From Streptomyces cinereus (GTDB taxonomy: Bacteria > Pseudomonadota > Gammaproteobacteria > Pseudomonadales > Moraxellaceae): a stretch of DNA of 64,000 nt. Below the pieces are notes generated by a model that ran no database searches, was not told the origin of the DNA, and saw only the letters and a program-made list of their open reading frames with translations. How positions within the stretch are numbered: position 1 is the stretch's first letter; each line of letters begins with the position of its first letter. The position numbers and the translations under genes were made by a program. Location of the stretch: assembly GCA_014647715.1 (NCBI GenBank), contig BMPS01000001.1:62324-126323 (forward strand), in the 5' to 3' direction. Of this stretch, positions 50,816 to 60,622 are shown in pieces.

Positions 50816-52057
50816 TTAACGATTTACTTGCCAAACACTAAATGCGCCATTTGCGCTTTGGGCAATCAAACGGTTATTGATAAACTGTAATACCGCCACG
50901 TCGGATTTGGCTTGTTTTCTGTCAACCAGTGCCCCTGAGGTGCGGTCATATACATGCAAATAACCCATGGCATCACCAACCACCACATAGTTGCCGATAC
51001 TCACCGCGTTACTTAAACCACGATAAGACAAGTTATCGGTTTGCCAATTAACCGTGCCTGTCATTTTATCCATCGCCACCAATTCGCCATCGAGCGAAGT
51101 GGCGTAAACTTGGCTAGCATCTGTGCCGACTGATTTTAAGCTCGCCAACTCTTTGACAAAACTTAGCTGCTGTGACGCCATATCAGCAGCGACTAACTGA
51201 CCACTGTAGGACACAACGTACAGCATATTGCTATCTAGTACGGGCGTAGCGTCCACATCAGAAATTTTTTCGATATCACTACTGCCTTTGCTGATACCAA
51301 AACGTTTTGACCAAATGGGTACGCCATTATCGATGTTTAAAGCATGGATACGACCATCAGCTGTCGAGACCAGCACCGTATTGCGATTGAATAAAATCGG
51401 CGTGGCACTACCGCGAACGCTTAAATTTGGATTTTGGGTGTTAAAATTCCAAATAGGCGCGCCAGACTCTAGCGACAGCGCACTAATTTTACCATCATTG
51501 CCAAGGGTAATCACACGGTTTTGGCTGATGAGGGCAGGGGATAGGGTTACGGTGTCCAAAGGCGTTTGCCAAATAACTTTGCCAGTCATTCTGTCTAACG
51601 CAATGATGACCCCTTTGCTGTCACTAACCACGGCTACGCGAGATTGTTCATCTAGCGCCACCCCTGACATTAGGCCTTGTTTGAGTTTGGTACTCCACAG
51701 CGCTTTGCCTTGCCCATCAAACGCCTGCACACTACCGTCTGCTAACGCATTCACATAGCCATTGTTGTCATACGCCACGCGAAAGGCGGTAGGTTGTTGG
51801 CTGATGGTGGTTTTATTGCGCAAATTGCCAAAGCGTTGGCTAACTTTTGCATTGCTGCCTTGACTAAATAGCGGAGAAATCACATTTTGACTGCTAGCGA
51901 GTTTCACAAGTGCGGCAGGTTTATGGACATTGTCAGATTTTTTAAATTTGTCACAACCTGTCAAGGTCATCGCTACCACCAAGGCGGTTGCAAATACGGC
52001 AGGTTTCATTAAGTTTGTTGATAAGGGTGTCGATTTTGTTGTTGTTATGGTAGTCAT
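50816..52057 (-). CDS. bamB: Outer-membrane protein assembly factor BamB
   Basis: Periplasmic-facing lipoprotein of the BAM complex, an eight-bladed beta propeller contacting BamA. 413 residues. Seen: lipobox TLTGC (C35) after a hydrophobic signal, and recurrent PQQ-like blade motifs such as ALDRMTGKVIWQT, ALSLESGAPIWNF, ALNIDNGVPIWSK and AMDKMTGTVNWQT. The chosen ATG 52057 adds a Thr-rich lead (MTTITTTKST) before the signal; ATG 52009 is an alternative. Position between yfgM and der matches E. coli. Confidence 0.94.
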   Translation of the reverse strand: MTTITTTKSTPLSTNLMKPAVFATALVVAMTLTGCDKFKKSDNVHKPAALVKLASSQNVISPLFSQGSNAKVSQRFGNLRNKTTISQQPTAFRVAYDNNGYVNALADGSVQAFDGQGKALWSTKLKQGLMSGVALDEQSRVAVVSDSKGVIIALDRMTGKVIWQTPLDTVTLSPALISQNRVITLGNDGKISALSLESGAPIWNFNTQNPNLSVRGSATPILFNRNTVLVSTADGRIHALNIDNGVPIWSKRFGISKGSSDIEKISDVDATPVLDSNMLYVVSYSGQLVAADMASQQLSFVKELASLKSVGTDASQVYATSLDGELVAMDKMTGTVNWQTDNLSYRGLSNAVSIGNYVVVGDAMGYLHVYDRTSGALVDRKQAKSDVAVLQFINNRLIAQSANGAFSVWQVNR

Positions 52058-52141
52058 TGTTTATCTCGTAACGTACGGTGAAGTTTAAAATGTTGTCATT
52101 TAAAAGTTTTGTCAGGTTAAGATTTTTTGCCTAATTTGCAC

Positions 52142-52963
52142 CTATTTTATGCTTGAGGCAACAGCAGGCGCAGATGCGGCTGCAGTGGCAGTATTTTCAG
52201 ACTGGGTAGGTTTAACAAGTACGCCGCCTGTTAAATCAGGTTGTTTGACGCTTAGACCTAAGCTTTCCATTTTGATACGTAGCAATGCACGGTCTTGTGG
52301 GTTTGGGTTATTTTGATTACGTTGTTCAATCAGTTGCCAAGCCTTTTGGTAATGAATAGCAGCCGCTTTTTTATCACCTTGTTGGTTAGCAATGTCCCCC
52401 AAAATCTCAAGTTTACTGGCTTCAAAGGCAGCGGGTAAGGGGCTTTGCAAGCGTTTTTGTGCCGCATCCGCTTGATTGTCTGACAATAGCACTTGTGCTT
52501 GGCGCAAAATGGCAATGGCCTTTAGCCCATCATCCTTCAGCGTTAACTGAGACGCTTTTTGTAGCGTCGCCGCTGCCGCTTTTAAATCATTTTTATCGGT
52601 TTGCTGTTTGGCTTGCAGCATTAAGGCTTGCCATGTATAAACCGAGTTATCATGGTTAGCCACAAATTCGCCCAAGTCTTTGTCGAAATTGGTTTGCGCC
52701 GTAGTCAGTTGCGCTTGTGCTTTGGTATCGGTGGCAGCTTGGGTGGTTAGGGTCTCAATGTTGTTTTGGTCGCTTTGAATTTTGGCAAAATCGTTCGCCG
52801 CTGCGGTATCTATATTGCCGCCATGCTTTTGCCAGTAACTCCAGCCAAAATAACCCGCTAATACCAACATAATGGCGGATAGAATATAGCCACCATATTG
52901 TTTGAGCGCGCCTAAGGATTGCTGTTCATCACTCACTAGCTTAGGTTGTACGTCTTTAACCAT
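52142..52963 (-). CDS. yfgM: YfgM-type TPR protein, ancillary SecYEG subunit
   Basis: Inner-membrane protein with one N-terminal helix (about 25-45, YGGYILSAIMLVLAGYFGWSYW) and a periplasmic TPR-like domain; E. coli YfgM associates with PpiD and the Sec translocon and helps hand over outer-membrane proteins. 273 residues, longer than E. coli (206) owing to a helical central part and an Ala/Thr-rich C-terminal tail (SENTATAAASAPAVASSIK). Lies between hisS and bamB as in other Gammaproteobacteria. Confidence 0.92.
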   Translation of the reverse strand: MVKDVQPKLVSDEQQSLGALKQYGGYILSAIMLVLAGYFGWSYWQKHGGNIDTAAANDFAKIQSDQNNIETLTTQAATDTKAQAQLTTAQTNFDKDLGEFVANHDNSVYTWQALMLQAKQQTDKNDLKAAAATLQKASQLTLKDDGLKAIAILRQAQVLLSDNQADAAQKRLQSPLPAAFEASKLEILGDIANQQGDKKAAAIHYQKAWQLIEQRNQNNPNPQDRALLRIKMESLGLSVKQPDLTGGVLVKPTQSENTATAAASAPAVASSIK

Positions 52964-53028
52964 TACATAAAGCCTTTCAAAAAATTACTGATATAAGTTA
53001 CCCATCAAATTTGGCTCAATCGGATAGA

Positions 53029-54327
53029 TTAGATAAAATCTGGGTTTTCGCTAAAGAGCGTGTCACTCGCGACCGTAATTTGGTCACCGGTTGCCATTTT
53101 TTTGATGGTAATTTGCTGATTGGCGACTTCATCTTGTGCGATAATTACTGACAATTGCGCACCTGATTTGTCGGCTTTCTTCATTTGCGCTTTTAAACTC
53201 GTGGCACTCGCCATTTTCACCCGAAGATTTGAACGTCGTGTACGTAGCTCATGGGCAAATTTGATGGCATAGGTGTAGACATCAGGATGGGCGACCACAA
53301 ATACATCACAGGCAGGTGTTGCCTCAAACGGCTGTACCTTTTGCATAAGTAGCAACAAACGCTCAAGCCCCATGGCAAAACCTACTGCAGGTTCGGAAGT
53401 GGCTGGTTTATCACTGCCAATGGATTTGATTTGTCCGATAAGACCGTCATAACGACCCCCAGCACATACCGTCGCTTGGCTACCTAGCTGGTCAGTCGTC
53501 CATTCAAATACGGTTTTATTGTAATAATCTAAACCCCGTACCAGTTTTGGATTAATGACAAAATTGATGCCTACCGCTTTAAGATACTGTTGCAAGGCTT
53601 CAAAATGCTGCTGGCTTGCTGCCCCCAAAAAGTCAGCAAGCTTTGGGGCATTCTCTAAAATTTGTTGGGTATTTTTATCTTTACTATCCAAAATGCGTAG
53701 TGGGTTGGTGGTTAAGCGGCGCTGACTATCTTCATCCAATTGAGATTTTTTATCGGTTAAAAAATCCACCAAGGCTTGGCGATACGCCCGTCGTTCGTCT
53801 ATCTCACCCAAGCTATTAATCTCAAGTTGCACCACGTCTAAAATACCCAATTTTTGCCACATTTGGTAGGTCATGATGATGAGCTCAGCATCGGCATCCG
53901 CCAATTCACTGCCAAAACTCTCAACCCCTAATTGGTGAAACTGACGATAACGGCCTTTTTGCGGTTGTTCATAGCGAAACATAGGACCAATGTACCAAAG
54001 TTTTGGGTTGTCACCCCGCAATAAGTTATGCTCCACCACGGCACGTACCGCGCCTGCCGTGCCTTCAGGGCGTAGCGTCAATGCGGTAGGTGGGTTGGAT
54101 TTGTCATAAAAACTATACATTTCCTTTTCGACAATGTCAGTGGCATCGCCAATCGCACGGGCAAATAGCTGGGTTTCTTCAACGATTGGGATGCGAATTT
54201 GCTCAAAGCCAAATTGATTGAGCACATCGATAAGGATGCTTTCAAGTTGGCGCCATTCGCTCGATGGGCGCGTAGATTCTGTCTCAATATGTAAGATATC
54301 ATTAAAACCTTTAATGGATTTTAACAT
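53029..54327 (-). CDS. hisS: Histidyl-tRNA synthetase
   Basis: Class II aminoacyl-tRNA synthetase charging tRNA-His. 432 residues from ATG 54327 (the TTG two codons earlier is not needed; GGGA lies upstream). Seen: the KGFNDIL start, motif 2 [21 protein letters not shown], the histidine-specific motifs [15 protein letters not shown] and GGRYDGL, motif 3 [15 protein letters not shown], and the C-terminal anticodon-binding domain (about 335-432). Conserved place between ispG and yfgM. Confidence 0.97.
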   Translation of the reverse strand: MLKSIKGFNDILHIETESTRPSSEWRQLESILIDVLNQFGFEQIRIPIVEETQLFARAIGDATDIVEKEMYSFYDKSNPPTALTLRPEGTAGAVRAVVEHNLLRGDNPKLWYIGPMFRYEQPQKGRYRQFHQLGVESFGSELADADAELIIMTYQMWQKLGILDVVQLEINSLGEIDERRAYRQALVDFLTDKKSQLDEDSQRRLTTNPLRILDSKDKNTQQILENAPKLADFLGAASQQHFEALQQYLKAVGINFVINPKLVRGLDYYNKTVFEWTTDQLGSQATVCAGGRYDGLIGQIKSIGSDKPATSEPAVGFAMGLERLLLLMQKVQPFEATPACDVFVVAHPDVYTYAIKFAHELRTRRSNLRVKMASATSLKAQMKKADKSGAQLSVIIAQDEVANQQITIKKMATGDQITVASDTLFSENPDFI

Positions 54328-54375
54328 GGTCAATTTCCCAAAAAATGCAAACTAAAAAAATAAACGACACAAAAA

Positions 54376-55491
54376 TTATTTAACCCGTAAAATTTCATTG
54401 GCGCGCTGCGCTTCACGTTCAGCCACTTTTTGACGTACCATGGCTTCAATTTCGTCAGCAAGCTTGGTGGTATCAATCAAATGTGATTTTTCCCCATTTT
54501 TATATACTAGGCTATTTGGACTAGCACCCACCACGCCGATATCTGATTCTTTGGCTTCCCCTGGACCATTGACTTTACAGCCAATCACCGACACATCCAT
54601 TGGCTCACGGATATCTTCTAGGCGTTTTTCTAAGTCCATCATCACCCGAATCACATCAAACTCTTGGCGTGAGCAGCTAGGGCAGGCGATAAAATTCACC
54701 CCATTACTACGAATACCGAGTGATTTTAAAATATCAAAACCGATTTTAATTTCTTCTTCGGGCTCAGCGGCTAGCGAAATACGCATGGTATCGCCAATAC
54801 CTTCTAGCAGTAGTCCGCCTAACGCAATCGCAGACTTAACAGTACCGGTGCGGTACACCCCTGCTTCTGTCACACCTAAATGTAGGGGATTGTCAACTTG
54901 TGCAGAAATCAACCGATACGCATCCATGGTCAAAAACACATTACTGGCTTTGACGGAGATTTTAAATTGGTCAAAGTTATTACGATCTAGAATATCAATA
55001 TGGCGCATCGCCGACTCAAGCATCGCTTCACCCGTGGGTTCACCATATTTTTTTTGAATATCTTTTTCTAGTGATCCCGCGTTTACGCCAATACGCATAC
55101 TGATGCCATGATGTTTGGCGGCGGCAATCACTTCGCGCACCTTTTGTTCATTGCCGATATTACCTGGGTTTATACGTAAACAGTCTGCACCTGCATCAGC
55201 CACCGCCAGCGCAATTTTATAATCAAAGTGAACGTCTGCCACCAGGGGCACAGAAACTTGTCTTTTGATTTCGGCAAAGGCGGCAACGGATTCCATGGTA
55301 GGGGTGGAGACGCGCATCAGATCAGCACCGGCATCGACACAGCGCTGAATCTGTGCCACAGTGGCATCGACATCACAGGTATCGGTATTGGTCATACTTT
55401 GCACACTAATGGGGGCGTCACCGCCTACTGCGACATTACCGACGTAGATTTTTTTGGTGAGTTTACGTTTGATGGGGTTATGCGCTGACAT
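54376..55491 (-). CDS. ispG: 4-hydroxy-3-methylbut-2-enyl diphosphate synthase IspG
   Basis: [4Fe-4S] enzyme of the MEP isoprenoid pathway, converting MEcPP to HMBPP. 371 residues (E. coli 372). Seen: [19 protein letters not shown], the TIM-barrel [10 protein letters not shown] and LRINPGNIG, and the iron-sulfur ligands in [13 protein letters not shown] and [12 protein letters not shown]. It is followed by hisS after 48 bases and preceded by rodZ, the usual order. Confidence 0.97.
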   Translation of the reverse strand: MSAHNPIKRKLTKKIYVGNVAVGGDAPISVQSMTNTDTCDVDATVAQIQRCVDAGADLMRVSTPTMESVAAFAEIKRQVSVPLVADVHFDYKIALAVADAGADCLRINPGNIGNEQKVREVIAAAKHHGISMRIGVNAGSLEKDIQKKYGEPTGEAMLESAMRHIDILDRNNFDQFKISVKASNVFLTMDAYRLISAQVDNPLHLGVTEAGVYRTGTVKSAIALGGLLLEGIGDTMRISLAAEPEEEIKIGFDILKSLGIRSNGVNFIACPSCSRQEFDVIRVMMDLEKRLEDIREPMDVSVIGCKVNGPGEAKESDIGVVGASPNSLVYKNGEKSHLIDTTKLADEIEAMVRQKVAEREAQRANEILRVK

Positions 55492-55554
55492 AGGCGTTCC
55501 TATTATTATAACTATTATAACGAATGGTTTAGCGTATTTTAAAGTTATAAGAGA

Positions 55555-56463
55555 TTAAGGTTTTAAAGTAAAATTGGCTTTATCGTTTTGGGCATAATTG
55601 CTTAATTTAATCGGTTGTTTGTTCAAATCCAAGCTCACGTTGCTGGCTTTGTCGATATTGACTTGAAACGGCGCTTGACCTGTCAATTGGTAACTACCGC
55701 GCGCTTGATCACCATCTAAAATCGTATTGCCTGTCGCATCGACAATGGTGATTTTGGTGGTGTCTTTCACAAAAATGTCAATCGAAGCTTTAGCACCAGC
55801 TTGCCCTGTCGCTGCTGTACCACTGGCGTTATCAGCACTCACCGCAACACCGGTAATGGCAGATCCGGTGGCGGGTAACCCACTGGCAGTCACTGTGTTA
55901 GTCACAATCGCTGAGCCTGCATTGCTAAGCGACGCACCGCTGACTTGGTCTTGGGTTGGCATACTGGCAACAGCACTAGCGGGCGCTTGTTCAACCGAGT
56001 CATTATGTGCTTTGCTAACTTTATTAAAAATAAAAATCGCAAGCCCCAATACCAATAAAATACCACCAATGACAAAAGGGTTAATACGCACACTAGGACG
56101 CGCTTCACGATTAAGCGTGCCCATCGGCTGCATTGGTGCATTGATGACCGTAGCATATTTTTGTTTGAGGGTAGCGGGGTATTGGGCATCAAAACTTTGC
56201 GCAACCAGATTTTTATCCAAACCCAAAAAACGCCCATAGGTAGTGGCAAAACCGCGCGCAAAGGTAGGCTGTGGCAAGGCGTCAAAATCATTGGCTTCAA
56301 GTGCTCGAAGATGACTTTTTAAAATGAAAGTTTTGGCAGCGACATCGTCAATCGATAAGCCTTTTTTCTCACGGGCTTGTTTAAAACGCTGACCCAAAAG
56401 CTGGGTTGTGTCATGAACAGGGGTAGAGTTTTGTTGATTGTCGGTGTTATTGCTGTTTTCCAT
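55555..56463 (-). CDS. rodZ: Cell-shape protein RodZ
   Basis: Bitopic membrane protein linking MreB to the elongation machinery. 302 residues. Seen: N-terminal helix-turn-helix (about 24-95; LGQRFKQAREKKGLSIDDVA, then ARGFATTYGRFLGLD) that binds MreB, a basic juxtamembrane stretch, one membrane helix (INPFVIGGILLVLGLAIFIF, about 125-145), a long Ala/Ser/Thr/Gly linker and a C-terminal DUF4115 beta domain from SIDIFVKDTTKITIVDATG. One base separates its ATG from the pilF stop, showing coupling. Confidence 0.94.
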   Translation of the reverse strand: MENSNNTDNQQNSTPVHDTTQLLGQRFKQAREKKGLSIDDVAAKTFILKSHLRALEANDFDALPQPTFARGFATTYGRFLGLDKNLVAQSFDAQYPATLKQKYATVINAPMQPMGTLNREARPSVRINPFVIGGILLVLGLAIFIFNKVSKAHNDSVEQAPASAVASMPTQDQVSGASLSNAGSAIVTNTVTASGLPATGSAITGVAVSADNASGTAATGQAGAKASIDIFVKDTTKITIVDATGNTILDGDQARGSYQLTGQAPFQVNIDKASNVSLDLNKQPIKLSNYAQNDKANFTLKP

Positions 56464-56464
56464 C

Positions 56465-57337
56465 TTATTTCCAAGTTGACGTTGGGGTTAAAAGTCCAGA
56501 ACGAATCTGCTTTGCTTCATCGCTAAGGGGATAGCGATCCAAAAGCTGCTGCGCTAATTTTTGCATTTCCATGGGATTGTTCGCAAGTTTGGCAAGCCTA
56601 ATCCCTTGCGATAAAGTGCGCGGGTCAAGGTTGGATTGACCAATAATTTTAACCAAATCATTATACAGTGCCTGCGCCTCCAAAAATTTGCCATCAGCCA
56701 ATAAAATATCAATAAGCTCTGTACGGGCGACGATGCTTTGGCGGTTGGCATCGAGCGCCTTGATAAATGATTGTATCGCCAGCGGTTTGTTTTTGACCTT
56801 TAATGCTGTACGACCTAAATTCTCTAACGCACTGGCACGACCGTCATATCCTAAGGCAGAACCCGCAATTTGAAACTGGGCAATCGCTTCTTGGTTACGA
56901 CTGAGTTGGGCGAGATAGACACCATAGTTGTTGTTTGCTTGACTAAAGTCAGGATTGAGTGCGATGGCGTTTTTAAAATAAGCTTCGGCTTTTTGCATAT
57001 TGCGCGGGCTGCCTTCTTGCTGCAATAACACACCCATCATATCATTAGCTTCTGCTGACTTTGGATAAGACTTTAATGCACTTTCTAACTGTCGTTTGGC
57101 ATCGTCCAATTTTCCACCACGAATATATTCAGCGGCAATCGCGGTGCGAATTCTGGCGATTTCTTCTGGATTTTTTTCCCAACGACTTGGGTCACTTGCG
57201 GTGACTGTCTGCGTGGTAACTTGTCGGGTGGTGCTACAACCGGTTAGGCAAAGGGTGAGGCTTGAAAAGCCAATCATAGCTGCGGCAAAAATCTTAGATA
57301 AAAAAACCTTCGATAAAAAATTTGATTTGCCGGCCAT
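56465..57337 (-). CDS. pilF: Type IV pilus biogenesis lipoprotein PilF/PilW
   Basis: Pilotin-type lipoprotein with TPR repeats needed for PilQ secretin assembly in the outer membrane. Seen: a lipoprotein signal with lipobox CLTGC, then TPR units such as EYIRGGKLDDAKRQLESAL, AEAYFKNAIALNPDFSQANN and YGVYLAQLSRNQEAIAQF. The open frame extends 36-38 codons further upstream, but I chose ATG 57337 because it puts the basic residues and the hydrophobic core directly at the N-terminus; no strong Shine-Dalgarno decides this. It starts the pilF-rodZ-ispG-hisS-yfgM-bamB-der block and implies that the organism has type IV pili. Confidence 0.9.
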   Translation of the reverse strand: MAGKSNFLSKVFLSKIFAAAMIGFSSLTLCLTGCSTTRQVTTQTVTASDPSRWEKNPEEIARIRTAIAAEYIRGGKLDDAKRQLESALKSYPKSAEANDMMGVLLQQEGSPRNMQKAEAYFKNAIALNPDFSQANNNYGVYLAQLSRNQEAIAQFQIAGSALGYDGRASALENLGRTALKVKNKPLAIQSFIKALDANRQSIVARTELIDILLADGKFLEAQALYNDLVKIIGQSNLDPRTLSQGIRLAKLANNPMEMQKLAQQLLDRYPLSDEAKQIRSGLLTPTSTWK

Positions 57338-57638
57338 TTTATCGACGTCTATATCGTTGTCGTGTAATTGACACAAAATAGCAGGTTGGCTGTGGTATAA
57401 ATGAGTTTGACGTGAGTGACATGGTGGCATAACAAACTTACTCATAATCAAATGAACTAAATTGAATAATTAAAAATTTTGACAGTAGATAACCAATTTT
57501 AATCGTCGATAAAACCCAATAGCAAAACAAGCCTATCACTAAAAATGGCTATTACTATAGCAAAAAAACCGTGATAACACCAACCGATAAGGCTAACTTG
57601 CGCCTTTATCACGCCAAACTATTATAATGATAAAAGAT
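57338..57638. other. Intergenic region between rlmN and pilF
   Basis: 301 bases. It holds the rlmN terminator (57562-57613), and the rest is AT-rich with no clear promoter for the pilF block and no gene apart from the disfavoured upstream extension of pilF. Confidence 0.6.
57562..57613 (-). terminator. Terminator of rlmN
   Basis: On the minus strand CGTGATAA (57613-57606) pairs with TTATCACG (57577-57570), with an inner AAGGC / GCCTT stem, followed by G and seven T. Confidence 0.8.
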
Positions 57639-58838
57639 TTAATGAGACGCTTTAGATTGTAATGTTTTCGACACTTTTTCTTGCCACTGTTTTGCTCGGC
57701 GGGTTTTATCGGTGACTTGTCCAACCAGTTGTCCACATGCCGCATCAATGTCATCGCCGCGGGTTTGGCGAATGGTACAGACAAAGCCTGCTTGGTTCAA
57801 GATATTGCTAAACGCATGGATACGATTGTTGCTAGAGCGTCCATAAGGCGCATGCGGGAACGGATTAAACGGAATCAAATTAATTTTGCAGGGCAAATCT
57901 TTGAGCAGATTGACCAACTGACGGGCGTGTTCATCCGTGTCATTGACGTCTTTTAACATCACATACTCAATGGTGACGTGCTTTTTATGACGGGGGTTTT
58001 CGTCATAGACATAAGATTTGGCGGCGGCTATCAGCTCTTTGAGTGGGTATTTTTTATTGATGGGTACCAGTTCATTACGCAGTTCGTCATTGGGTGCATG
58101 AAGACTGATGGCAAGTGCTACATCAATGTCTTTGGCGAGCTCATACATCTTTGGTACGATACCCGATGTTGATAGGGTAACGCGGCGTTTGGACAAGCCA
58201 AAACCAAAATCATCGAGCATCAATGACATACTGGCTACTACAGGCTCATAATTTAACAGTGGTTCACCCATGCCCATCATCACCACATTAGTAACCCGAT
58301 TTTCACGTTCAGTGACAGGCACATTTTCCATATAAGATTGGTTGGCAACCCACAGCTGTCCGATAATTTCGCTTGGGGATAAGTCTCGCTCAAAGCCTTG
58401 TTTACCGGTGCTACAAAACGAGCAGTCAAGCGCACAGCCGACTTGCGATGAAATACACAAGGTTTTACGTCCAAACTGTTTGTTATCGTCAGCTGGGATC
58501 AGTACAGTTTCGACCAGCGAGCCACCCGCTACTTCAAACACCCATTTGCGGGTGCCATCTTCGCTAAATTGTTTAAACTTGACCGTTGGGGGCGACACAG
58601 TTGCCACTTCATCCAATGTTTCTTGTAGTTTTTTTGACAAGTTCGTCATTTGATAAAAATCGGTCACGCCAAACTGATAAATCCACTTCATCACTTGGGT
58701 GGCGCGAAACGGTTTTTCGCCTAATTTGTCAAAAAATTGTCCAAGCTCAGCCTTACTCATGCCAAGTAAATTGGTTTTTGCGGTAAGGTCTTGGGGATTG
58801 ACCATTTCTGGGTGTTGAATGACAGGAATTTGGGTCAT
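57639..58838 (-). CDS. rlmN: Dual-specificity rRNA/tRNA adenine C2-methyltransferase RlmN
   Basis: Radical-SAM methyltransferase making m2A2503 in 23S rRNA and m2A37 in tRNA. 399 residues. Seen: radical-SAM CX3CX2C at C135, C139 and C142 ([15 protein letters not shown]), the methyl-carrying C368 near the end ([11 protein letters not shown]), GMGEPLLNY and [11 protein letters not shown]. Loss of this gene raises linezolid susceptibility changes in other species; nothing here suggests damage. Own promoter (58872-58900) and terminator. Confidence 0.96.
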   Translation of the reverse strand: MTQIPVIQHPEMVNPQDLTAKTNLLGMSKAELGQFFDKLGEKPFRATQVMKWIYQFGVTDFYQMTNLSKKLQETLDEVATVSPPTVKFKQFSEDGTRKWVFEVAGGSLVETVLIPADDNKQFGRKTLCISSQVGCALDCSFCSTGKQGFERDLSPSEIIGQLWVANQSYMENVPVTERENRVTNVVMMGMGEPLLNYEPVVASMSLMLDDFGFGLSKRRVTLSTSGIVPKMYELAKDIDVALAISLHAPNDELRNELVPINKKYPLKELIAAAKSYVYDENPRHKKHVTIEYVMLKDVNDTDEHARQLVNLLKDLPCKINLIPFNPFPHAPYGRSSNNRIHAFSNILNQAGFVCTIRQTRGDDIDAACGQLVGQVTDKTRRAKQWQEKVSKTLQSKASH

Positions 58839-58871
58839 AGCGGTCGGATAAGCGTGTCAAATAAACAAGAT

Positions 58872-58900
58872 AGTATACTAAAATATCAACTATTTGTCAT
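58872..58900 (-). promoter_or_regulatory. Promoter of rlmN
   Basis: On the minus strand -35 ATGACA (58900-58895), 17-base spacer, -10 TATACT (58877-58872). The start would be near 58865, 27 bases before the rlmN ATG. Confidence 0.6.
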
Positions 58901-58993
58901 GGTAAAACATAGTGACTTGCCAGCGGATTTATATACAATATTTTTACATCCCATAATATTGCCCAAATTGGCATGGCTAAATGGGTAAAATAT

Positions 58994-59023
58994 CGACAAA
59001 TCAAATAGCGACGAATCAAATAG
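58994..59023. repeat. 15-bp tandem duplication
   Basis: CGACAAATCAAATAG (58994-59008) is followed at once by CGACGAATCAAATAG (59009-59023), one mismatch. It spans the 3' end of the 59-codon ORF. Confidence 0.7.
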
Positions 59024-59195
59024 CGATAATAAGTATCATGATTAGGCATAAAAATACCAATAACCACTTCCATTCAAGCGAAACAAAATCAACCGTACGA
59101 CGAGCCACCCTAGCAGACCAATGGGGCAGCTGATAAACCACTTCGCCATTGACATGCTTACCGCCCCGATACCAAAGTTTAAGCTGTTTTAACAT
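59016..59195 (-). CDS. Small single-pass membrane protein (59 codons)
   Basis: ATG 59195 to TGA 59016. The product starts LKQLKLWYRGGKHVNGEV, has a basic middle ARVARRT and ends in one hydrophobic helix (WLLVFLCLIMILIIAI, residues 44-59), as in small membrane-anchored proteins. It lies in an otherwise empty 611-base gap between divergent rlmN and dusB. Codon use is ordinary and third positions look coding-like. No clear ribosome site, so confidence is moderate; I do not recognise a family. Confidence 0.5.
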   Translation of the reverse strand: MLKQLKLWYRGGKHVNGEVVYQLPHWSARVARRTVDFVSLEWKWLLVFLCLIMILIIAI

Positions 59196-59349
59196 ATGTT
59201 TATGCCCATATCTATGTCTAAATCTATGTCTAGCAAATTGATGAGTATGACTCTATTAAACTTGTATTGGGTTAAGTCTATATGACAAACAAATAAAAAA
59301 TCGTAAAAAATTGATATAAAAACTCACCCGATTGTTTAAAAAGAAGGCG

Positions 59350-59424
59350 AAATGGGGGATTTCACTAAATGGGCGAATTTTTCGCCAAAGCATGGACAAT
59401 AAAAGTTATAATGTTCCCCCATTT
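59350..59424. repeat. Nested inverted repeats upstream of dusB
   Basis: AAATGGGGGA (59350-59359) and TCCCCCATTT (59415-59424) are exact complements. Between them are a hairpin GGCGAA / TTCGCC (59372-59386) and a perfect -10 box TATAAT (59407-59412) without a good -35. Bases TTTTT follow the second arm. Confidence 0.5.
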
Positions 59425-59449
59425 TTGAGCCCATCATGCTTTTTTATTT

Positions 59450-60448
59450 ATGTGCAATCATCCATTACTCACCCCTCTCAATATCGGCGACCAGACCATC
59501 GCCAACCGCATCATCGTTGCCCCGATGGCAGGCGTCACTGATAAGCCTTTTCGCATGCTGGCTAAGTCCTTTGGCGCAGGGTATGCCGTGTCAGAGATGA
59601 TGACGTCTGATGCCACTTTGTTTGCCCATCACAAAACGCTGTATCGTGCCAATTTTGAGGGTGAAATCGCGCCTATTTCTGCGCAAATCGCTGGCTCAGA
59701 CCCAGAAAAAATCGCCGAAGCGGCTCGCTATCAAGTTGCCAATGGGGCGCAAATTGTCGATATCAATATGGGTTGCCCTGCAAAAAAAGTTTGCAAAAAG
59801 CTGGCGGGTTCTGCGCTACTTAAAGATGAAGACTTGGTCAAGCGGCTATTGGATGCCACGGTCAATGCAGTGGATGTGCCAGTCACGCTAAAAACCCGTC
59901 TAGGCTATGCCAATGGTGAAGAAAATATTTTGCGTGTCGCAAAAATGGCAGAAGATGCAGGTATCGCCATGATTGTGATACATGGACGCACCCGCGAAGA
60001 TAAATATCTAGGCAGCGCTCGCTATGAGTTAATTAAAGAAGTCAAAAATCTTCTCACCATTCCTGTTATTGTCAATGGGGATATCGATAGCCCGCAAAAA
60101 GCCAAACAAGTATATGAGCAAACAGGCGCCGATGGCATTATGATTGGGCGAGCAGGGCAAGGGCAGCCTTGGATTTTTCGCGACATTGCGCATTATCTAG
60201 AGACCGGTGAAATCTTGCCCAGTCCAACGATGGAGACGCTAAAAGATATTGTATTAAGCCATTTGCAACAGATTTATGCGTTTTATGGCGAATACTCGGG
60301 GTGTCGTATCGCTCGTAAACATATTGCTTGGTATACCTCAGGTATTGCCAATTCTAATGCGTTTCGCCAAGCAATGTATGAAGAAGATACCACCGCTGGG
60401 CAGTTTAACGTGGTCGCGCGGTTTCTAAAGACTGCGGAATTTGATTAA
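59450..60448 (+). CDS. dusB: tRNA-dihydrouridine synthase DusB
   Basis: FMN- and NADPH-dependent reductase converting uridine to dihydrouridine at tRNA position 17 in E. coli. 332 residues. Seen: IVAPMAGVTDKPFRMLAKSFG, the catalytic acid C109 in DINMGCPAKKVCKK, VTLKTRLGY, VIHGRTREDKYLG and the FMN phosphate site VIVNGDIDSPQKA with GADGIMIGRAGQGQPWIF. The ATG at 59450 matches the family start; no ribosome site is evident. In many relatives dusB is followed by fis, but here a peroxiredoxin gene follows. Confidence 0.94.
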   Translation: MCNHPLLTPLNIGDQTIANRIIVAPMAGVTDKPFRMLAKSFGAGYAVSEMMTSDATLFAHHKTLYRANFEGEIAPISAQIAGSDPEKIAEAARYQVANGAQIVDINMGCPAKKVCKKLAGSALLKDEDLVKRLLDATVNAVDVPVTLKTRLGYANGEENILRVAKMAEDAGIAMIVIHGRTREDKYLGSARYELIKEVKNLLTIPVIVNGDIDSPQKAKQVYEQTGADGIMIGRAGQGQPWIFRDIAHYLETGEILPSPTMETLKDIVLSHLQQIYAFYGEYSGCRIARKHIAWYTSGIANSNAFRQAMYEEDTTAGQFNVVARFLKTAEFD

Positions 60449-60622
60449 AACCTCCACTATAAAACAGCCTATCGTAGAGTGCTTATGCCTTTTTAGAAAC
60501 AAAGATTTGCAAAAAGTCATGATTAATGAATTTAGAATCTGTTAAAATTTTGCTGAGTCTCTGTGATAGACCGATATCAAACAATAACCATATATGATTA
60601 ATCAAATTATAAGGAGTCAGCG

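Noticed and set aside
57338-57451. N-terminal extension of PilF of 38 codons
   Set aside because: It would place a His/Cys-rich polar stretch before the lipoprotein signal, which is incompatible with normal export; the ATG at 57337 gives a standard signal.
59208-59231. 12-bp tandem repeat (ATCTATGTCTAA units) as a regulatory site
   Set aside because: Only two imperfect copies; probably simple slippage duplication, so not listed as a feature of its own.
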